Shown here: piece by piece, positions 1 through 8,673 of the stretch | How the letters are laid out: every line of letters starts with the position of its first letter | Position numbering within the stretch: the stretch's first letter is position 1 | Assembly (NCBI GenBank): GCA_002428985.1 | Contig: DIYL01000019.1 | Coordinates: forward strand, 6,250-70,249 | Source of the DNA: Anaerolineales bacterium UBA6055 | GTDB lineage: Bacteria; Chloroflexota; Anaerolineae; Aggregatilineales; Phototrophicaceae | DNA length: 64,000 bases | Direction of reading: 5' to 3' | The notes under the pieces: generated by a model | The model's database searches: none | The model's input: the letters and a program-made list of their open reading frames with translations, nothing else | What the model was told of the DNA's origin: nothing | Position numbers and translations under genes: made by a program

Positions 1-167
1 TGATTGAACTATGCAGATATCGTCTGATCAACTATGCGATATACTAAGACGCGTCGGTATAACCTAGTTATTCTCCCAAGTAGGATATCGATGAAATCGT
101 TATTCTTCACACTTCATCGTGTATCCTTATTAAAGAAACTAACTGATTATTCGGATTGGATTGTGAA

Positions 168-854
168 ATGGATGTACTGGTTATTGATGATGAACCAACA
201 ATCGTGAGCATTGCAACATCTTATTTTAAGGCAGAAGGCTATAACGTATATTCTGCTCTTGATGGTGATATGGGGCTAAAGTTGTTTCGCAGACTGCAAC
301 CTGATTTCGTCATCCTAGACATAATGCTACCAGAAATTGGTGGGATTGAGATTCTGCGCTATATCCGCCAAGAAAGTAATGCTTATGTCATTATGCTCAC
401 CGCAAAATCTGAGGAGAAAGATCGTCTACTAGGGTTATCTGTTGGTGCTGATGATTATCTGACCAAGCCATTCAGTCCGAGAGAGCTGGTGGCACGGGTA
501 AAGTCATTACTGCGTAGAGAGAGAATGCACCAGAGTTTACCGCCACAAAAACTCATGTTTCAAAATGTTACCATTGACATTCAGCGACATGAGGCGTTAG
601 TCAGAGATTCGTCGATTGATCTGACCGTAATTGAGTTCAATATACTTGTCACGCTTGCTAAACATGCAGGTATCGTATTACGGCGTGAGCAAATCATACA
701 GCACGTGTGGGGGCATGATTTTTATGGTGACGAACGTACGGTAGATGTCAATATACGTCGCATGAGACAAAAGGTTGAAGATGATGTAAATGACCCACAG
801 ATTATCCAGACCATCCGTGGGGTTGGATATAAATTTGCTGATGAGCCTTTATGA
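168..854 (+). CDS. OmpR/PhoB-family response regulator
   Basis: DNA-binding response regulator of a two-component system. The receiver domain spans about residues 1-115 with the acidic pair in VLVIDDEP, the phospho-acceptor Asp in VILDIMLP (about residue 51), the switch Thr in MLTAKSE and the conserved Lys in DYLTKPFS. A winged-helix OmpR-type output domain follows, with the typical GDERTVDVNIRRMRQKVE and IRGVGYKF signatures. I chose ATG 168 because the first beta strand starts there; an in-frame TTG at 156 would add four residues, and neither has a strong Shine-Dalgarno. The stop overlaps the start of the downstream kinase gene (ATGA), so the two are translationally coupled. The family assignment is secure; the regulon is unknown. 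Confidence 0.95.
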   Translation: MDVLVIDDEPTIVSIATSYFKAEGYNVYSALDGDMGLKLFRRLQPDFVILDIMLPEIGGIEILRYIRQESNAYVIMLTAKSEEKDRLLGLSVGADDYLTKPFSPRELVARVKSLLRRERMHQSLPPQKLMFQNVTIDIQRHEALVRDSSIDLTVIEFNILVTLAKHAGIVLRREQIIQHVWGHDFYGDERTVDVNIRRMRQKVEDDVNDPQIIQTIRGVGYKFADEPL

Positions 855-1951
855 AACTACAGAAACGGTTACTACTTTACTTTGTATTCATTGCAATATT
901 CAGTGTGATACTCACAGGATTTCTTGTTATTCTCTTTGCACCTTTGATCATCAGCGTAAATGTTGATGTTAAAGACACAGGCAGTAACATAACATCCATC
1001 GTCACAGAAGAAACATATCACAACCCTCTTGCCACTCAGATTAATCAAGTAGTCATCATGGCAGGCACCATAGCAGGTCTCGTTGCAATATTTTTAGGTT
1101 GGTCTGTCAGTCGATACATTAGTCGCCCGATTGTACAAATTGCCTCAGCAACAAAACGAATTGCCGAAGGGCATTATGAACAGGTGGTTGAGGTCAAGCA
1201 ACATGATGAAATTGGTGAGTTAGCTTTACACTTCAATGCGATGGCAATGACTATTGCCAGAACTGAGCAGACACGACAGCAGCTTATTGCAGATGTTAGC
1301 CATGAACTGAAGACTCCACTAACTTCCATTCAAGGAATAATCGAAGGTTTTCAGGATAATGTCATCCAAGACACACCTGAGAACTATACGTTGATTTATC
1401 AAGAATTGGATCGACTTCAACGTCTTGTCAAAGATTTACAGGATTTGTCGATCACAGCATCAGGTGTAATTCAATTACAGCGCGAATGGTGGCAACCTAC
1501 AGATATTGTCAATACCGTGGTTGCCAAAATACGCTTGCAATATGAGACAAAATCGATTGATCTGATTGTTAATACTAAAGTCAAGTTACCCAAATGTTAT
1601 GTTGATCGTGGGCGGATTGAACAGGTTCTGATCAATCTTTTGGGTAACAGCTTGCAATACACAAATAGGGGTGGGCAAGTCAGAGTTAATCTCTCTCATG
1701 AAGACAAAACCATCTGTTTTGCAATTCACGATACTGGTATCGGTTTGCGTGAGTCGGATATAAAAAACATTTTCCAGAGATTCTACAGGGTTGATAAATC
1801 ACGATCACGACTCACAGGTGGTAGCGGCATTGGGCTGACAATTGTCAGGAATATTGTTAAGGCACACAACGGGCACATATGGGCTGAAAGTGCTGGTCTA
1901 AATCAAGGAACGTCGATTTATTTTCATTTACCAACTGTCGAACCAGCATAA
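851..1951 (+). CDS. Sensor histidine kinase (HAMP, HisKA, HATPase)
   Basis: Membrane sensor kinase partnering the response regulator it overlaps by 4 bp. TM helices lie at about residues 8-34 and 65-88 with only a short (about 30-residue) external loop, so there is no room for a large ligand domain and sensing may be membrane- or partner-based. A HAMP domain follows (about 89-140), then the dimerisation box DVSHELKTPLTS with the phospho-acceptor His at about 151. The HATPase domain has an N box (NLLGNSLQYTN), DTGIGL and GGSGIGLTIV. At 366 aa it is of ordinary length for the BaeS/PhoR-like group. The domain architecture is certain; the signal cannot be deduced. Confidence 0.95.
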   Translation: MKLQKRLLLYFVFIAIFSVILTGFLVILFAPLIISVNVDVKDTGSNITSIVTEETYHNPLATQINQVVIMAGTIAGLVAIFLGWSVSRYISRPIVQIASATKRIAEGHYEQVVEVKQHDEIGELALHFNAMAMTIARTEQTRQQLIADVSHELKTPLTSIQGIIEGFQDNVIQDTPENYTLIYQELDRLQRLVKDLQDLSITASGVIQLQREWWQPTDIVNTVVAKIRLQYETKSIDLIVNTKVKLPKCYVDRGRIEQVLINLLGNSLQYTNRGGQVRVNLSHEDKTICFAIHDTGIGLRESDIKNIFQRFYRVDKSRSRLTGGSGIGLTIVRNIVKAHNGHIWAESAGLNQGTSIYFHLPTVEPA

Positions 1952-2018
1952 TTAACGTTTGAGTTGGGTAATGGGAATAGGGTTGAAGACGGAATAGAAT
2001 ACTTTTTGTCTTACACTT

Positions 2019-2665
2019 CTACTTTGCTACTCTTTGCACTGTGTGCTGAAATTCTATAATTCCGCTGTCTTTGTCTAAATGATGATAGATCATCAAACGC
2101 TGATCCAAACGTTGGTAGCTATGTGCCTCCATCCAATGTCGGATCTGACAATCTATTGCATCGATTTCGGAAAAGAGGCCTCGAAAAACCTTTGAAATAA
2201 TGGTTGTGTCATTGCCAAACAGATGTTTCTGAAGATCAAAGCGCTTTTCTAAGTGGAACTGTCGATTTGGTTTTATCGCTAGGAATCCGACACTTACATC
2301 ACTAAAAAGACTTTCATATTAATTGGGTGTCCTTGACAAAACAACAAGAAGACTTTTGCCATCTTCTTGATAGGGCTGAAGTTCTGCTAGTCTTTTAAAG
2401 ACTGTAGGTCTGGATGAGAAATAATCGGGCAACAGATAAAAAACTTGCTCATCGACCTCTTTAACGACGATCTCAAGATCAAGGGGATTATCAAGTGATA
2501 TGCTCTCAAGATGTACTGCCAACATCTTTCTCTGCATCTGAATCCGTCGAACGGTGTCATCAAGAAAATGGATCTTGTTCTCAAACATTGTTTGCCATTG
2601 GTTATTTGACGATAAAACGTGTATTTCATTTAGAGTCAGCCCTATGGCTTGTAATGTCATAATCC
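2019..2665 (-). pseudogene. MerR-type regulator, 5'-truncated and with internal stop
   Basis: The minus-strand frame reads RIMTLQAIGLTLNEI at its start, which matches the second helix region of MerR regulators just after the DNA-binding domain. A coiled-coil-like stretch with two basic/aromatic patches follows. The first part of the gene, including the helix-turn-helix, is missing because IS6 element B1 begins at 2666. A TAA at 2319-2321 interrupts the frame, yet the same frame stays open for another 99 codons to TAG 2019-2021, reading like an effector-binding domain (for example FRGLFSEIDAID and DQRLMIYHHLDKD). So the gene has two independent lesions: an IS truncation and a nonsense codon. 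The MerR assignment rests on the short helical region, so it is moderate. Confidence 0.6.
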
Positions 2666-3474
2666 GAGATTGTCAAGTTATGGACGGATTGCCAGTCATG
2701 TGGCATGATGTCACTATGAAAAATACAAAATTATTGTTCAAGAAGCACCGTTACCCACCTGAGATCATTCAATATGCGGTTTGGCTGTACTTTGCATTTC
2801 CACTGAGTTTTCGGGATGTCGAGCTCTTATTGCATCAACGAGGCATCAGGGTGAGTCACGAAGCGATTCGCTCATGGTGCGATAAGTTTGGACCTCATTT
2901 TGCACACCAACTAAGGAAACGGCATCAGAAACCAACTAATAAATGGCATCTGGATGAGGTGTTTGTAACGATCAATGGACACCGCTATTATTTGTGGCGA
3001 GCGGTTGACAGCGAGGGCATGGTTCTCGAAATTCTGTTGCAGACGCGACGCAATGCCTAAGCGGCTACGCGTTTTTTCAAGCATGTTCTACACGCTACAT
3101 CTACTCGCCCACAGGTCATTGTCACTGATGGCTTGCGCAGCAACAGTATCATTTCACGCAAACTTTTGCCGACGGTTGAGCATCGACGCAGTAAGTATTT
3201 GAATAATCGAGCGGAGAACTTGCATCAACCGACGCGGCGTCGAGAACGACGGATGCAACGCTTCAAATCACCACCACAAGCGCAGACATTTTTATCGATT
3301 TTTGGTCCGATTTACGAACATTTTTATCCCAAGAAACATCTCCTACAAGCTGACAACTATCGTGATCAGCTTGCCAACCGTTTCAATACATGGGCTAAGT
3401 TGATTGCCTAAAACCCCAATATCTCAACTTCAATTTGCTTTGTTTTCAATATGCCAGAATAACTTGACAATGTC
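2666..3474 (+). mobile_element. IS6-family element, type B copy B1 (809 bp)
   Basis: A complete-length insertion sequence bounded by imperfect inverted repeats. The left end contains ATTGTCAAGTTAT and the right end the reverse complement ATAACTTGACAAT. Comparison with the other copies gives a consensus end GGCATTGTCAAGTTAT. A single transposase frame lies inside. I could not find matching 8-bp flanking duplications, which suggests an old insertion or rearranged flanks. It disrupts the MerR-type gene on its left. Copy B5 (38807-39615) has exactly the same length. Confidence 0.8.
2716..3411 (+). pseudogene. IS6-family transposase, single nonsense mutation
   Basis: DDE transposase of IS6 element B1. 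The frame contains the N-terminal HTH region (PPEIIQYAVWLYF, RDVELLLHQRG) and the catalytic signature residues: first Asp in WHLDEVFVTI, second Asp in VTDGLRS, Glu in NNRAENLHQ. A TAA at 3058-3060 splits the frame after TRRNA. In copy B4 the same position reads AAA, so a single substitution turned Lys into a stop. Downstream of the stop the frame is intact to 3411. The start could also be the ATG at 2680. Without suppression this copy makes only a truncated protein lacking the last two catalytic residues. Confidence 0.85.
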
Positions 3475-3548
3475 CTATGCCCGCGACGATTGCTCACGGG
3501 CTTTTGCATAATTGGAATCTACCTCTGTTGTATCATCAGTTGATTTGA

Positions 3549-4565
3549 TTAGCTATCTGCCATCAGGACAACACGTTCTAACCATTCGGCAATGGATTCG
3601 CCAATTGCACCAGGTTGATCTTCTTGGATGAAGTGGATGCCCTCGCCAACATTAATACTTTCGAGGTTTTGATAGAGGCTCTGAATGAACATTGCAACTT
3701 CTGGTGTGATAATTAACACTGGTTCGGCATGGAGCATCAACATTGGCATATCTGTTTGGGTCAACCACATACCATATGTGCCAACAACCTCATTTACCGC
3801 TGCAGGTTCACCGGCAATCGGAACTTGATTTGGCCACATGAATACAGGAAGACGCTCTGTTGGGGTTGGATACGGCGCACGATAAGCATTCAATTCTTCT
3901 TCAGAAAGTTCGCGGGCGATTGCACCGAGTAGGATTTGCTCGACAAAGACATTTTGATTAATCAGCAGTTCTTCGCCAACCCCATCGCCAGTACGAACCA
4001 CTTCAAGGAATGCACCAAATTCAGCGTTAATGGTTGGATCGTCTAAACTCGGAATAGGTGCAACTAATGCTTCCATGAAGGCGATTGCTTGCACATTGTC
4101 TTGATGGTTATAGGCATAGTCAAACCCTAGTGCACTACCCCAATCATGAATCACAAGCACAATATCCTCAAGTTCCATCGCTTCGATGAATCCCCACACA
4201 TAGGCACGATGATCCATGTAGGTATAGTCAATGTCAGGTTTATCGGATTTACCCATCCCAATGAGGTCAAGTGCAATTACACGACCGCCATCTTCAAGGT
4301 GAGGCATAACATCACGCCAGAGATATGACCAAGTCGGTTGACCATATAACAAGAGAATTGGTGTTCCGGCTAGATCTCCCGTTTCCATATAGTGCATTTT
4401 ATAACCGTTCACTTCAATATATCGTGATGCATATGGTAATTCTGGGAATTCAATACTGTCATAAACGAGAGGTTCTGATGGGGCGTCTTGGGCGTTTGCA
4501 GCTTAGCCTATTGCGAGAATTAGACTAAATACGAACAGTAAACGGGTAAATGTTTTGACTTTCAT
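3549..4565 (-). pseudogene. Haloalkane dehalogenase-like hydrolase, stop in signal peptide
   Basis: Alpha/beta-hydrolase resembling class II haloalkane dehalogenases. Numbered from the GTG at 4412, the nucleophile Asp90 lies in VIHDWGSALGF followed by the halide-binding Trp91, the acid is probably Glu114 in AFMEALVAP, and the base is His260 in GIHFIQED. The usual HGxP motif reads YGQP here. The natural start is probably ATG 4565, with AAGGAG ten bases upstream. From it the frame encodes a signal peptide (TFTRLLFVFSLILA) ending in ANA/QD, but codon 21 is TAA (4503-4505). Everything after that stop is open and in frame. Either the gene has died by one mutation or a shorter cytoplasmic product starts at GTG 4412. 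It lies downstream of the SDR gene on the same strand. Confidence 0.75.
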
Positions 4566-4591
4566 TGGTTTCTCCTTAGAATAGATAGCTA

Positions 4592-4651
4592 GATTGATTG
4601 TGAGAAACGGGGTTGGGTTTCCCTGTCACAAGACACCCAACCTCCGTGGAT
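4592..4651. repeat. 60-bp hairpin repeat, copy 1
   Basis: One of two 60-bp sequences that differ at three positions. It contains arms GGTTGGGT and ACCCAACC around a 16-nt loop. It lies in the gap between the SDR stop and the hydrolase start, so it would be in the hydrolase leader. It could be a stem-loop attenuator, an mRNA stabiliser or a mobile repeat; there is no U-run that would make it a clear terminator. Confidence 0.8.
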
Positions 4652-4661
4652 CACCGATTAA

Positions 4662-5417
4662 TTAGTTAGCAAGCATTCCACCGTCAACAGGTACGATTGC
4701 TCCTGTAACATAAGAAGCCTCGTCTGAACACAACCAAAACACAGCATTCGCAATTTCTTCTGGTTGTCCAACCCGCTTAAGAGCTGTCGATTCTGCAAAC
4801 ATCTCATCAACATTTGGCACATAGCTTTTGACACGATCCATCATTGGTGTTGCAATCGGTCCGGGGGATACAACATTAACGCGCACGCCATGCTCAGAGT
4901 ATTCGAGTGCAGCAACTTGGGAAATACCGTTGACACCATGCTTGCTAGAAACGTAAGCTGACATGCCGGCAAATGCTTTATCACCTGCTGTTGAAGAAAT
5001 ATTGACAATTGCACCACCCCCATTTTGTAGCATCTGTGGGACTTCATACTTCATACTTAGCCAGATACCTTTGAGATTGATGTCAATCACACGATCCCAA
5101 TCCTCTTCACCAGTTTCATGGGTTGGGCTCATCAATTCGATACCTGCATTGTTGACAGCAAAATTGAGTTGACCGAATGTATCAATGACTGTCTTGATGA
5201 GATTTTCGACTTGTTCAGCTTGCGAAATATCGGCTTGAACATAGATTGCATCAGCTGAAATTTCTCTCAACTGGAAGAGAGCAGCTTCGCCTTTTGTTGC
5301 GTTTGAGCTTGCGATTGCAACTTTTGCACCCGCTTGTACGAAGCGGATGGCAGTTGCAAACCCGATGCCCGTGCTACCACCTGTTACCAACACTACTTTG
5401 CCTGTCATGTCTGTCAT
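4662..5417 (-). CDS. SDR-family NAD(P)-dependent oxidoreductase
   Basis: Classical short-chain dehydrogenase/reductase of 251 aa, cytoplasmic. It shows the cofactor motif TGGSTGIG near the N-terminus, NNAG in the middle, the catalytic Ser in NISSTAG, the YxxxK pair in AYVSSKHG and the C-terminal VTGAIVPVDGG typical of the glucose-dehydrogenase-like group. ATG 5417 is chosen because GGAGTAG lies directly upstream and the Rossmann strand begins six residues in; a longer frame upstream would translate the hairpin repeat. It lies between two 60-bp hairpin repeats and probably precedes the hydrolase in transcription. The family is certain, the substrate unknown. Confidence 0.93.
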   Translation of the reverse strand: MTDMTGKVVLVTGGSTGIGFATAIRFVQAGAKVAIASSNATKGEAALFQLREISADAIYVQADISQAEQVENLIKTVIDTFGQLNFAVNNAGIELMSPTHETGEEDWDRVIDINLKGIWLSMKYEVPQMLQNGGGAIVNISSTAGDKAFAGMSAYVSSKHGVNGISQVAALEYSEHGVRVNVVSPGPIATPMMDRVKSYVPNVDEMFAESTALKRVGQPEEIANAVFWLCSDEASYVTGAIVPVDGGMLAN

Positions 5418-5439
5418 GGGACTACTCCTTTTGAATATA

Positions 5440-5499
5440 GATTGATTATGAGAAACGGGGTTGGGTTTCCCTGCCACAAGACACCCAACCTCTGTGGAT
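5440..5499. repeat. 60-bp hairpin repeat, copy 2
   Basis: Second copy of the repeat seen at 4592-4651, with three substitutions and the same GGTTGGGT/ACCCAACC stem. It lies upstream of the SDR start, so each of the two minus-strand genes has a copy in its leader, in the same orientation. Confidence 0.8.
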
Positions 5500-5588
5500 T
5501 ATCAAATTTATGTGTGACAACCTGTTCTGACTATAAAGGTTGACATAGTGTCAAAGTCAAGTCAGTTGATTATCAGAATTGCAATAGA

Positions 5589-5840
5589 TTATCGTTTTGC
5601 ACCAAGTAACTTTTTCCATGCAAACTGCCACCAAGGTGCTGAATTAAAGTAGAGCTTGTCGTCAACGATGTCCCAATTAACGGGATTTGCATCAAACGTC
5701 ATGCCAGCCTGGTTGTGTGTTAACGCAGTGAGACCACCACGAACGACTGCTTCGGTTGTCATTGGTGGCATGGGAATTGCGGAGAAATCAACGTCTTCAC
5801 GATCGCTTATACTAGGTGTGCTGGTTGGCCCTGGCAAAAC
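5589..5840 (-). pseudogene. C-terminal fragment of an unidentified protein, cut by IS6
   Basis: An 82-codon open stretch ending NPVNWDIVDDKLYFNSAP and WKKLLGAKR. The VDDKLYFN segment recalls the end of YHS-domain proteins, but the match is short and I do not rely on it. IS6 element A1 begins at 5841, so the original 5' part is gone; the only start in frame is a TTG at 5837, right at the junction. The region has no Shine-Dalgarno. It is most likely the tail of a gene that the insertion split or that a deletion next to the IS removed. Function not assigned. Confidence 0.45.
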
Positions 5841-6690
5841 GGTTCTGTTGCAAAGAATTTGTTGAAAAAAGTTGTCGGCAATGAAAACTCAAGTTGTGGT
5901 TTGGGTTTAGGCAGTAAGGCCAAAAATCTTGGAGGTGAACTGATTTTGTGCTTGTATGTTGTGTTGCTCTGCTCCAGTAACTTGCCCTTTGCGAATCATG
6001 TTCATTGCTTCGTATCCTTGTATGGTTTGCCAAGCTGTTTGATAGGAGGCGAACCCTAAGCCTGGTTTGACTCGTCGTTTCACGAAACGATGGTCTTGCT
6101 CAATGCGATTATTCAGATACTTGCTGGACCGATATTGACACTCCTCAGACAACAACTTATCTTGTTTAAGGTCATCGATCGAGGGGAATACGACGCATTC
6201 TTATCGACGGTAATCACCCGAGGATGGGCTACATGTGATTGCCCTAACACCTTTCGGAAGAAGCGCTTGGCAGCACGTTTACTACGAGTCTGATTCAATA
6301 GAAAGACAAGTATTTGACCTTGCGAATCCACGGCTCGATAGAGATACAGCCATTTACCACGGACTTTGACATAGGTCTCATCAACTCGCCAGGAATCATT
6401 ATTTTTCTTCAAATGAGGTCGCATCCGCTTCTCTAACTCGAATGCAAAGCGTTGGACCCACCGAAAAATGGTGGTGTGACAAACACTCAACCCACGCTCC
6501 GACATCATTTCTTCTAAATACCGATAACTCAAGGTGTAACGCAAATACCAGCGCACACAAAGCAGGATGATTTCGCCCTCATAATGTCGCCACTTGAATG
6601 GATTTGCCATCAATTGCATGCAACTCTCTGATGATGTTTTCGTTGAAGTTGCAAGGAATAGCTCACCTATCGATTTTTTGCAACAAAACC
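5841..6690 (-). mobile_element. IS6-family element, type A copy A1 (850 bp)
   Basis: Bounded by GGTTCTGTTGCAAAG on the left and the near-perfect inverse (CAACAAAACC) on the right, the IS6/IS240-style terminus. Its transposase is on the minus strand and is frameshifted. Related copies are A2 (25953-26612, deleted) and A3 (47364-48215, intact). No flanking duplication is evident. Confidence 0.85.
5907..6610 (-). pseudogene. IS6-family transposase, frameshifted
   Basis: DDE transposase of element A1. The N-terminal two thirds carry NPFKWRHYEGE, the first catalytic Asp in WRVDETYVKVRG and the second in ITVDKNASY. Compared with intact copy A3, one base is missing near 6180, just after the second Asp. 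The frame is lost there and resumes in another frame as LSEECQYRSSKYLNN with the catalytic Glu in NNRIEQDHRF. The gene is therefore non-functional unless a +1 shift occurs. The start is set at the Met that matches the A3 start. Confidence 0.85.
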
Positions 6691-6780
6691 CTTACAACTC
6701 CCTAACAACCCAACCCGCGACCTTTTTGCAATTATTCTGTCGGTATAGGCGACTGTATCTGATCATAAGGAGAATTTGCC

Positions 6781-7965
6781 ATGCCGTTTCCTAAAAGATT
6801 CATGCTGTTTGCTCTCGCAAGTACAATCTTGAGTATTATCATAGTCGGGCTATCGGTCAGCCCAACATATGCTGCTGAATGTGATATTCCACCCCCTGAT
6901 GGATGGTCACAATATACTGTCCGTGCAAACGATAGCTTGTTTGACATTGCATTTGCCAGTGGTGCAACCGTTGATGAACTGAGTGATGCCAATTGCTTGC
7001 AAAATAATATTGTCGTGTTGGGTTCGACACTGGTTGTCCCCTTAGCACCCGATTCAGATGATAATATTGTCGAACGGTGTCGTCTGGCTGGGCTGACCAT
7101 CGAGGAGTGCCGTGACCTGTTTGATGACGGTAGCACATTAGCTCAGCGGTGCGAAAATGCTGGGCTAACTCCAGAAGAATGTCGGCGCATTATCAATGAC
7201 AGTAAAGATATTCCATCTATTGTCTATCGGTGTCGTCTTGCAGGCTATACTCTTGAGGAGTGTCGGCGCATTGTCAGTGGCGCAGATGATAACACTTTAG
7301 CTGAACGGTGCGAAAATGCTGGATTCACATCACAAGAATGTCGTCGCATCATCAATGCCAACAACGATGATGATGGTAATATCTGGAAGCGTTGCCGTCT
7401 GGCAGGTTTAACAACCGAGGAATGCCGTCGGATAGTCAATGCTAACAACGATGACGACGATAATAGTGATACGCTAGACCTTGTACAACGCTGCCGTAAC
7501 GCTGGGTTAACCACTGAAGAATGTCGCCGTCTCTATAATGCCAATAACAATAATGACGATGATAATAACGACTCTAATATTGATGAGCGTTGTCGCAATG
7601 CTGGGTTAACCACTGCCGAGGAATGCCGCCGTTACATCAACTCACTCAATGATGACAACAACAATGACGGTGACTCCAATATAGATGAACGATGCCGCAA
7701 TGCTGGACTCTCAACTGTGGAAGAATGTCGCCGTTACATCAACTCACTCAATGATAATAACAATAATGATGGTGACTCCAATATAGATGAACGGTGCCGC
7801 AATGCTGGACTCTCAACTGCGGAAGAATGCCGCCGTTACATCAACTCACTCAATGATGACAACAACAATGACGACGATGACAATTCGAGAGATAGATCAC
7901 GAGACGGTGATAACTCAGAACCTGATGATAACGATGAGGACGATAGCAACACCCGAGGACGATAA
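6781..7965 (+). CDS. Secreted LysM protein with nine Cys-hairpin repeats
   Basis: Exported protein of 394 aa. A signal peptide covers about residues 1-31 (hydrophobic core, then TYA/AEC). A LysM module follows (about 32-90: PPPDGWSQYTV ... LVVPLAP) with a Cys just before it and another at ANC, suggesting a disulfide-locked LysM that binds glycan. Nine tandem repeats then follow, each with the core RC(R/E)xAG(L/F/Y)(T/S)xEECRR, joined by increasingly long Asp/Asn-rich linkers. The last three repeats have one extra residue before EEC and near-identical linkers, so they are recent duplications. The C-terminus is an acidic tail ending RGR. AAGGAGAA precedes ATG 6781 at good spacing. It is upstream of an ECF sigma/anti-sigma pair whose anti-sigma protein also has LysM. 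The repeat family is not one I recognise. Confidence 0.88.
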   Translation: MPFPKRFMLFALASTILSIIIVGLSVSPTYAAECDIPPPDGWSQYTVRANDSLFDIAFASGATVDELSDANCLQNNIVVLGSTLVVPLAPDSDDNIVERCRLAGLTIEECRDLFDDGSTLAQRCENAGLTPEECRRIINDSKDIPSIVYRCRLAGYTLEECRRIVSGADDNTLAERCENAGFTSQECRRIINANNDDDGNIWKRCRLAGLTTEECRRIVNANNDDDDNSDTLDLVQRCRNAGLTTEECRRLYNANNNNDDDNNDSNIDERCRNAGLTTAEECRRYINSLNDDNNNDGDSNIDERCRNAGLSTVEECRRYINSLNDNNNNDGDSNIDERCRNAGLSTAEECRRYINSLNDDNNNDDDDNSRDRSRDGDNSEPDDNDEDDSNTRGR

Positions 7966-8091
7966 ACTTTTCCGTGTACACTTATAGATGAGGTGCATTG
8001 AACCTAGCAACAGATGGTATTGGAGGCGTTCATCAATGGATACCTCCACCAATGCCCCTCAGCCATTCGCTTATGAGACGGTCTCGCATCG

Positions 8092-8673
8092 ATGATATTG
8101 ATTGTACTGCCAGACATACAATATGAAGACGACCTGTTACGCAAAGCCCATCGAGGGGATAAGGATGCGCTTCGCAAGATTTATGCAACCTACTTTCCAC
8201 CTGTGTTTCGCTATATCCGATTGCGCGTCGATCATGTCCAGCAGGCAGAAGACCTTACAGGAGATGTATTTTTGAAGATGCTTATTGCATTCAAAGGGAA
8301 GAATGCGCCACGACGTAGCTTGCGTGGTTGGTTGTTTCGAGTCGCCCGTAATTTGATGGCAGACCATTATGGGGCTAAACAACAATTCACAACCGCGACC
8401 TTGGATGAATGGTTACCGTCTGGTGATGATGTGAACCCAGAAATCCAACTCATGCGTCAACTCTCACAAGAAGCATCGCGTCAGGCAGTCCAGCAACTGC
8501 AATTCGACCAACAAGAAGTGATTATCTTGCGCTTTGGTCACGGGCTGAGTGTTAAAGAAACAGGAGCAATCATGGACAGAAGCCCATCAGCAATCAAATC
8601 CCTGCAATTCCGTGCCATTAACAACCTACGTCGCATCCTGCAAGAAACGAGAATCGAGCAATACGATGGCTAA
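8092..8673 (+). CDS. ECF-type RNA polymerase sigma factor
   Basis: Sigma-70 family factor of 193 aa with only regions 2 and 4. Region 2 is seen in RKIYATYFPPVFRYIRLR, AEDLTGDVFLKM and RGWLFRVARNLMADHY; region 4 in QQEVIILRFGHGLSVKE and RSPSAIKSLQFRAINNLRR. There is no region 3, as expected for extracytoplasmic-function factors. ATG 8092 is used; it lacks a strong Shine-Dalgarno. The downstream gene begins inside its last codons (8-bp overlap), which strongly suggests coupled expression with the anti-sigma protein. Its targets may include the LysM-repeat gene upstream, but no matching promoter pair was identified by eye. Confidence 0.95.
   Translation: MILIVLPDIQYEDDLLRKAHRGDKDALRKIYATYFPPVFRYIRLRVDHVQQAEDLTGDVFLKMLIAFKGKNAPRRSLRGWLFRVARNLMADHYGAKQQFTTATLDEWLPSGDDVNPEIQLMRQLSQEASRQAVQQLQFDQQEVIILRFGHGLSVKETGAIMDRSPSAIKSLQFRAINNLRRILQETRIEQYDG

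Noticed and set aside
2387..2629. An alternative 80-codon frame inside the MerR-type pseudogene.
   Set aside because: It is a shadow of the MerR frame, which has clear family similarity.
5656..6293. Several plus-strand frames across IS6 element A1.
   Set aside because: They are antisense to the transposase, whose catalytic motifs are unmistakable.
7480..7870. Regularly spaced DNA repeats that could be taken for a CRISPR-like array.
   Set aside because: The repeats are in frame within one ORF, the unit is the Cys-repeat with its Asp/Asn linker, and the intervening sequences are related, not unique spacers.
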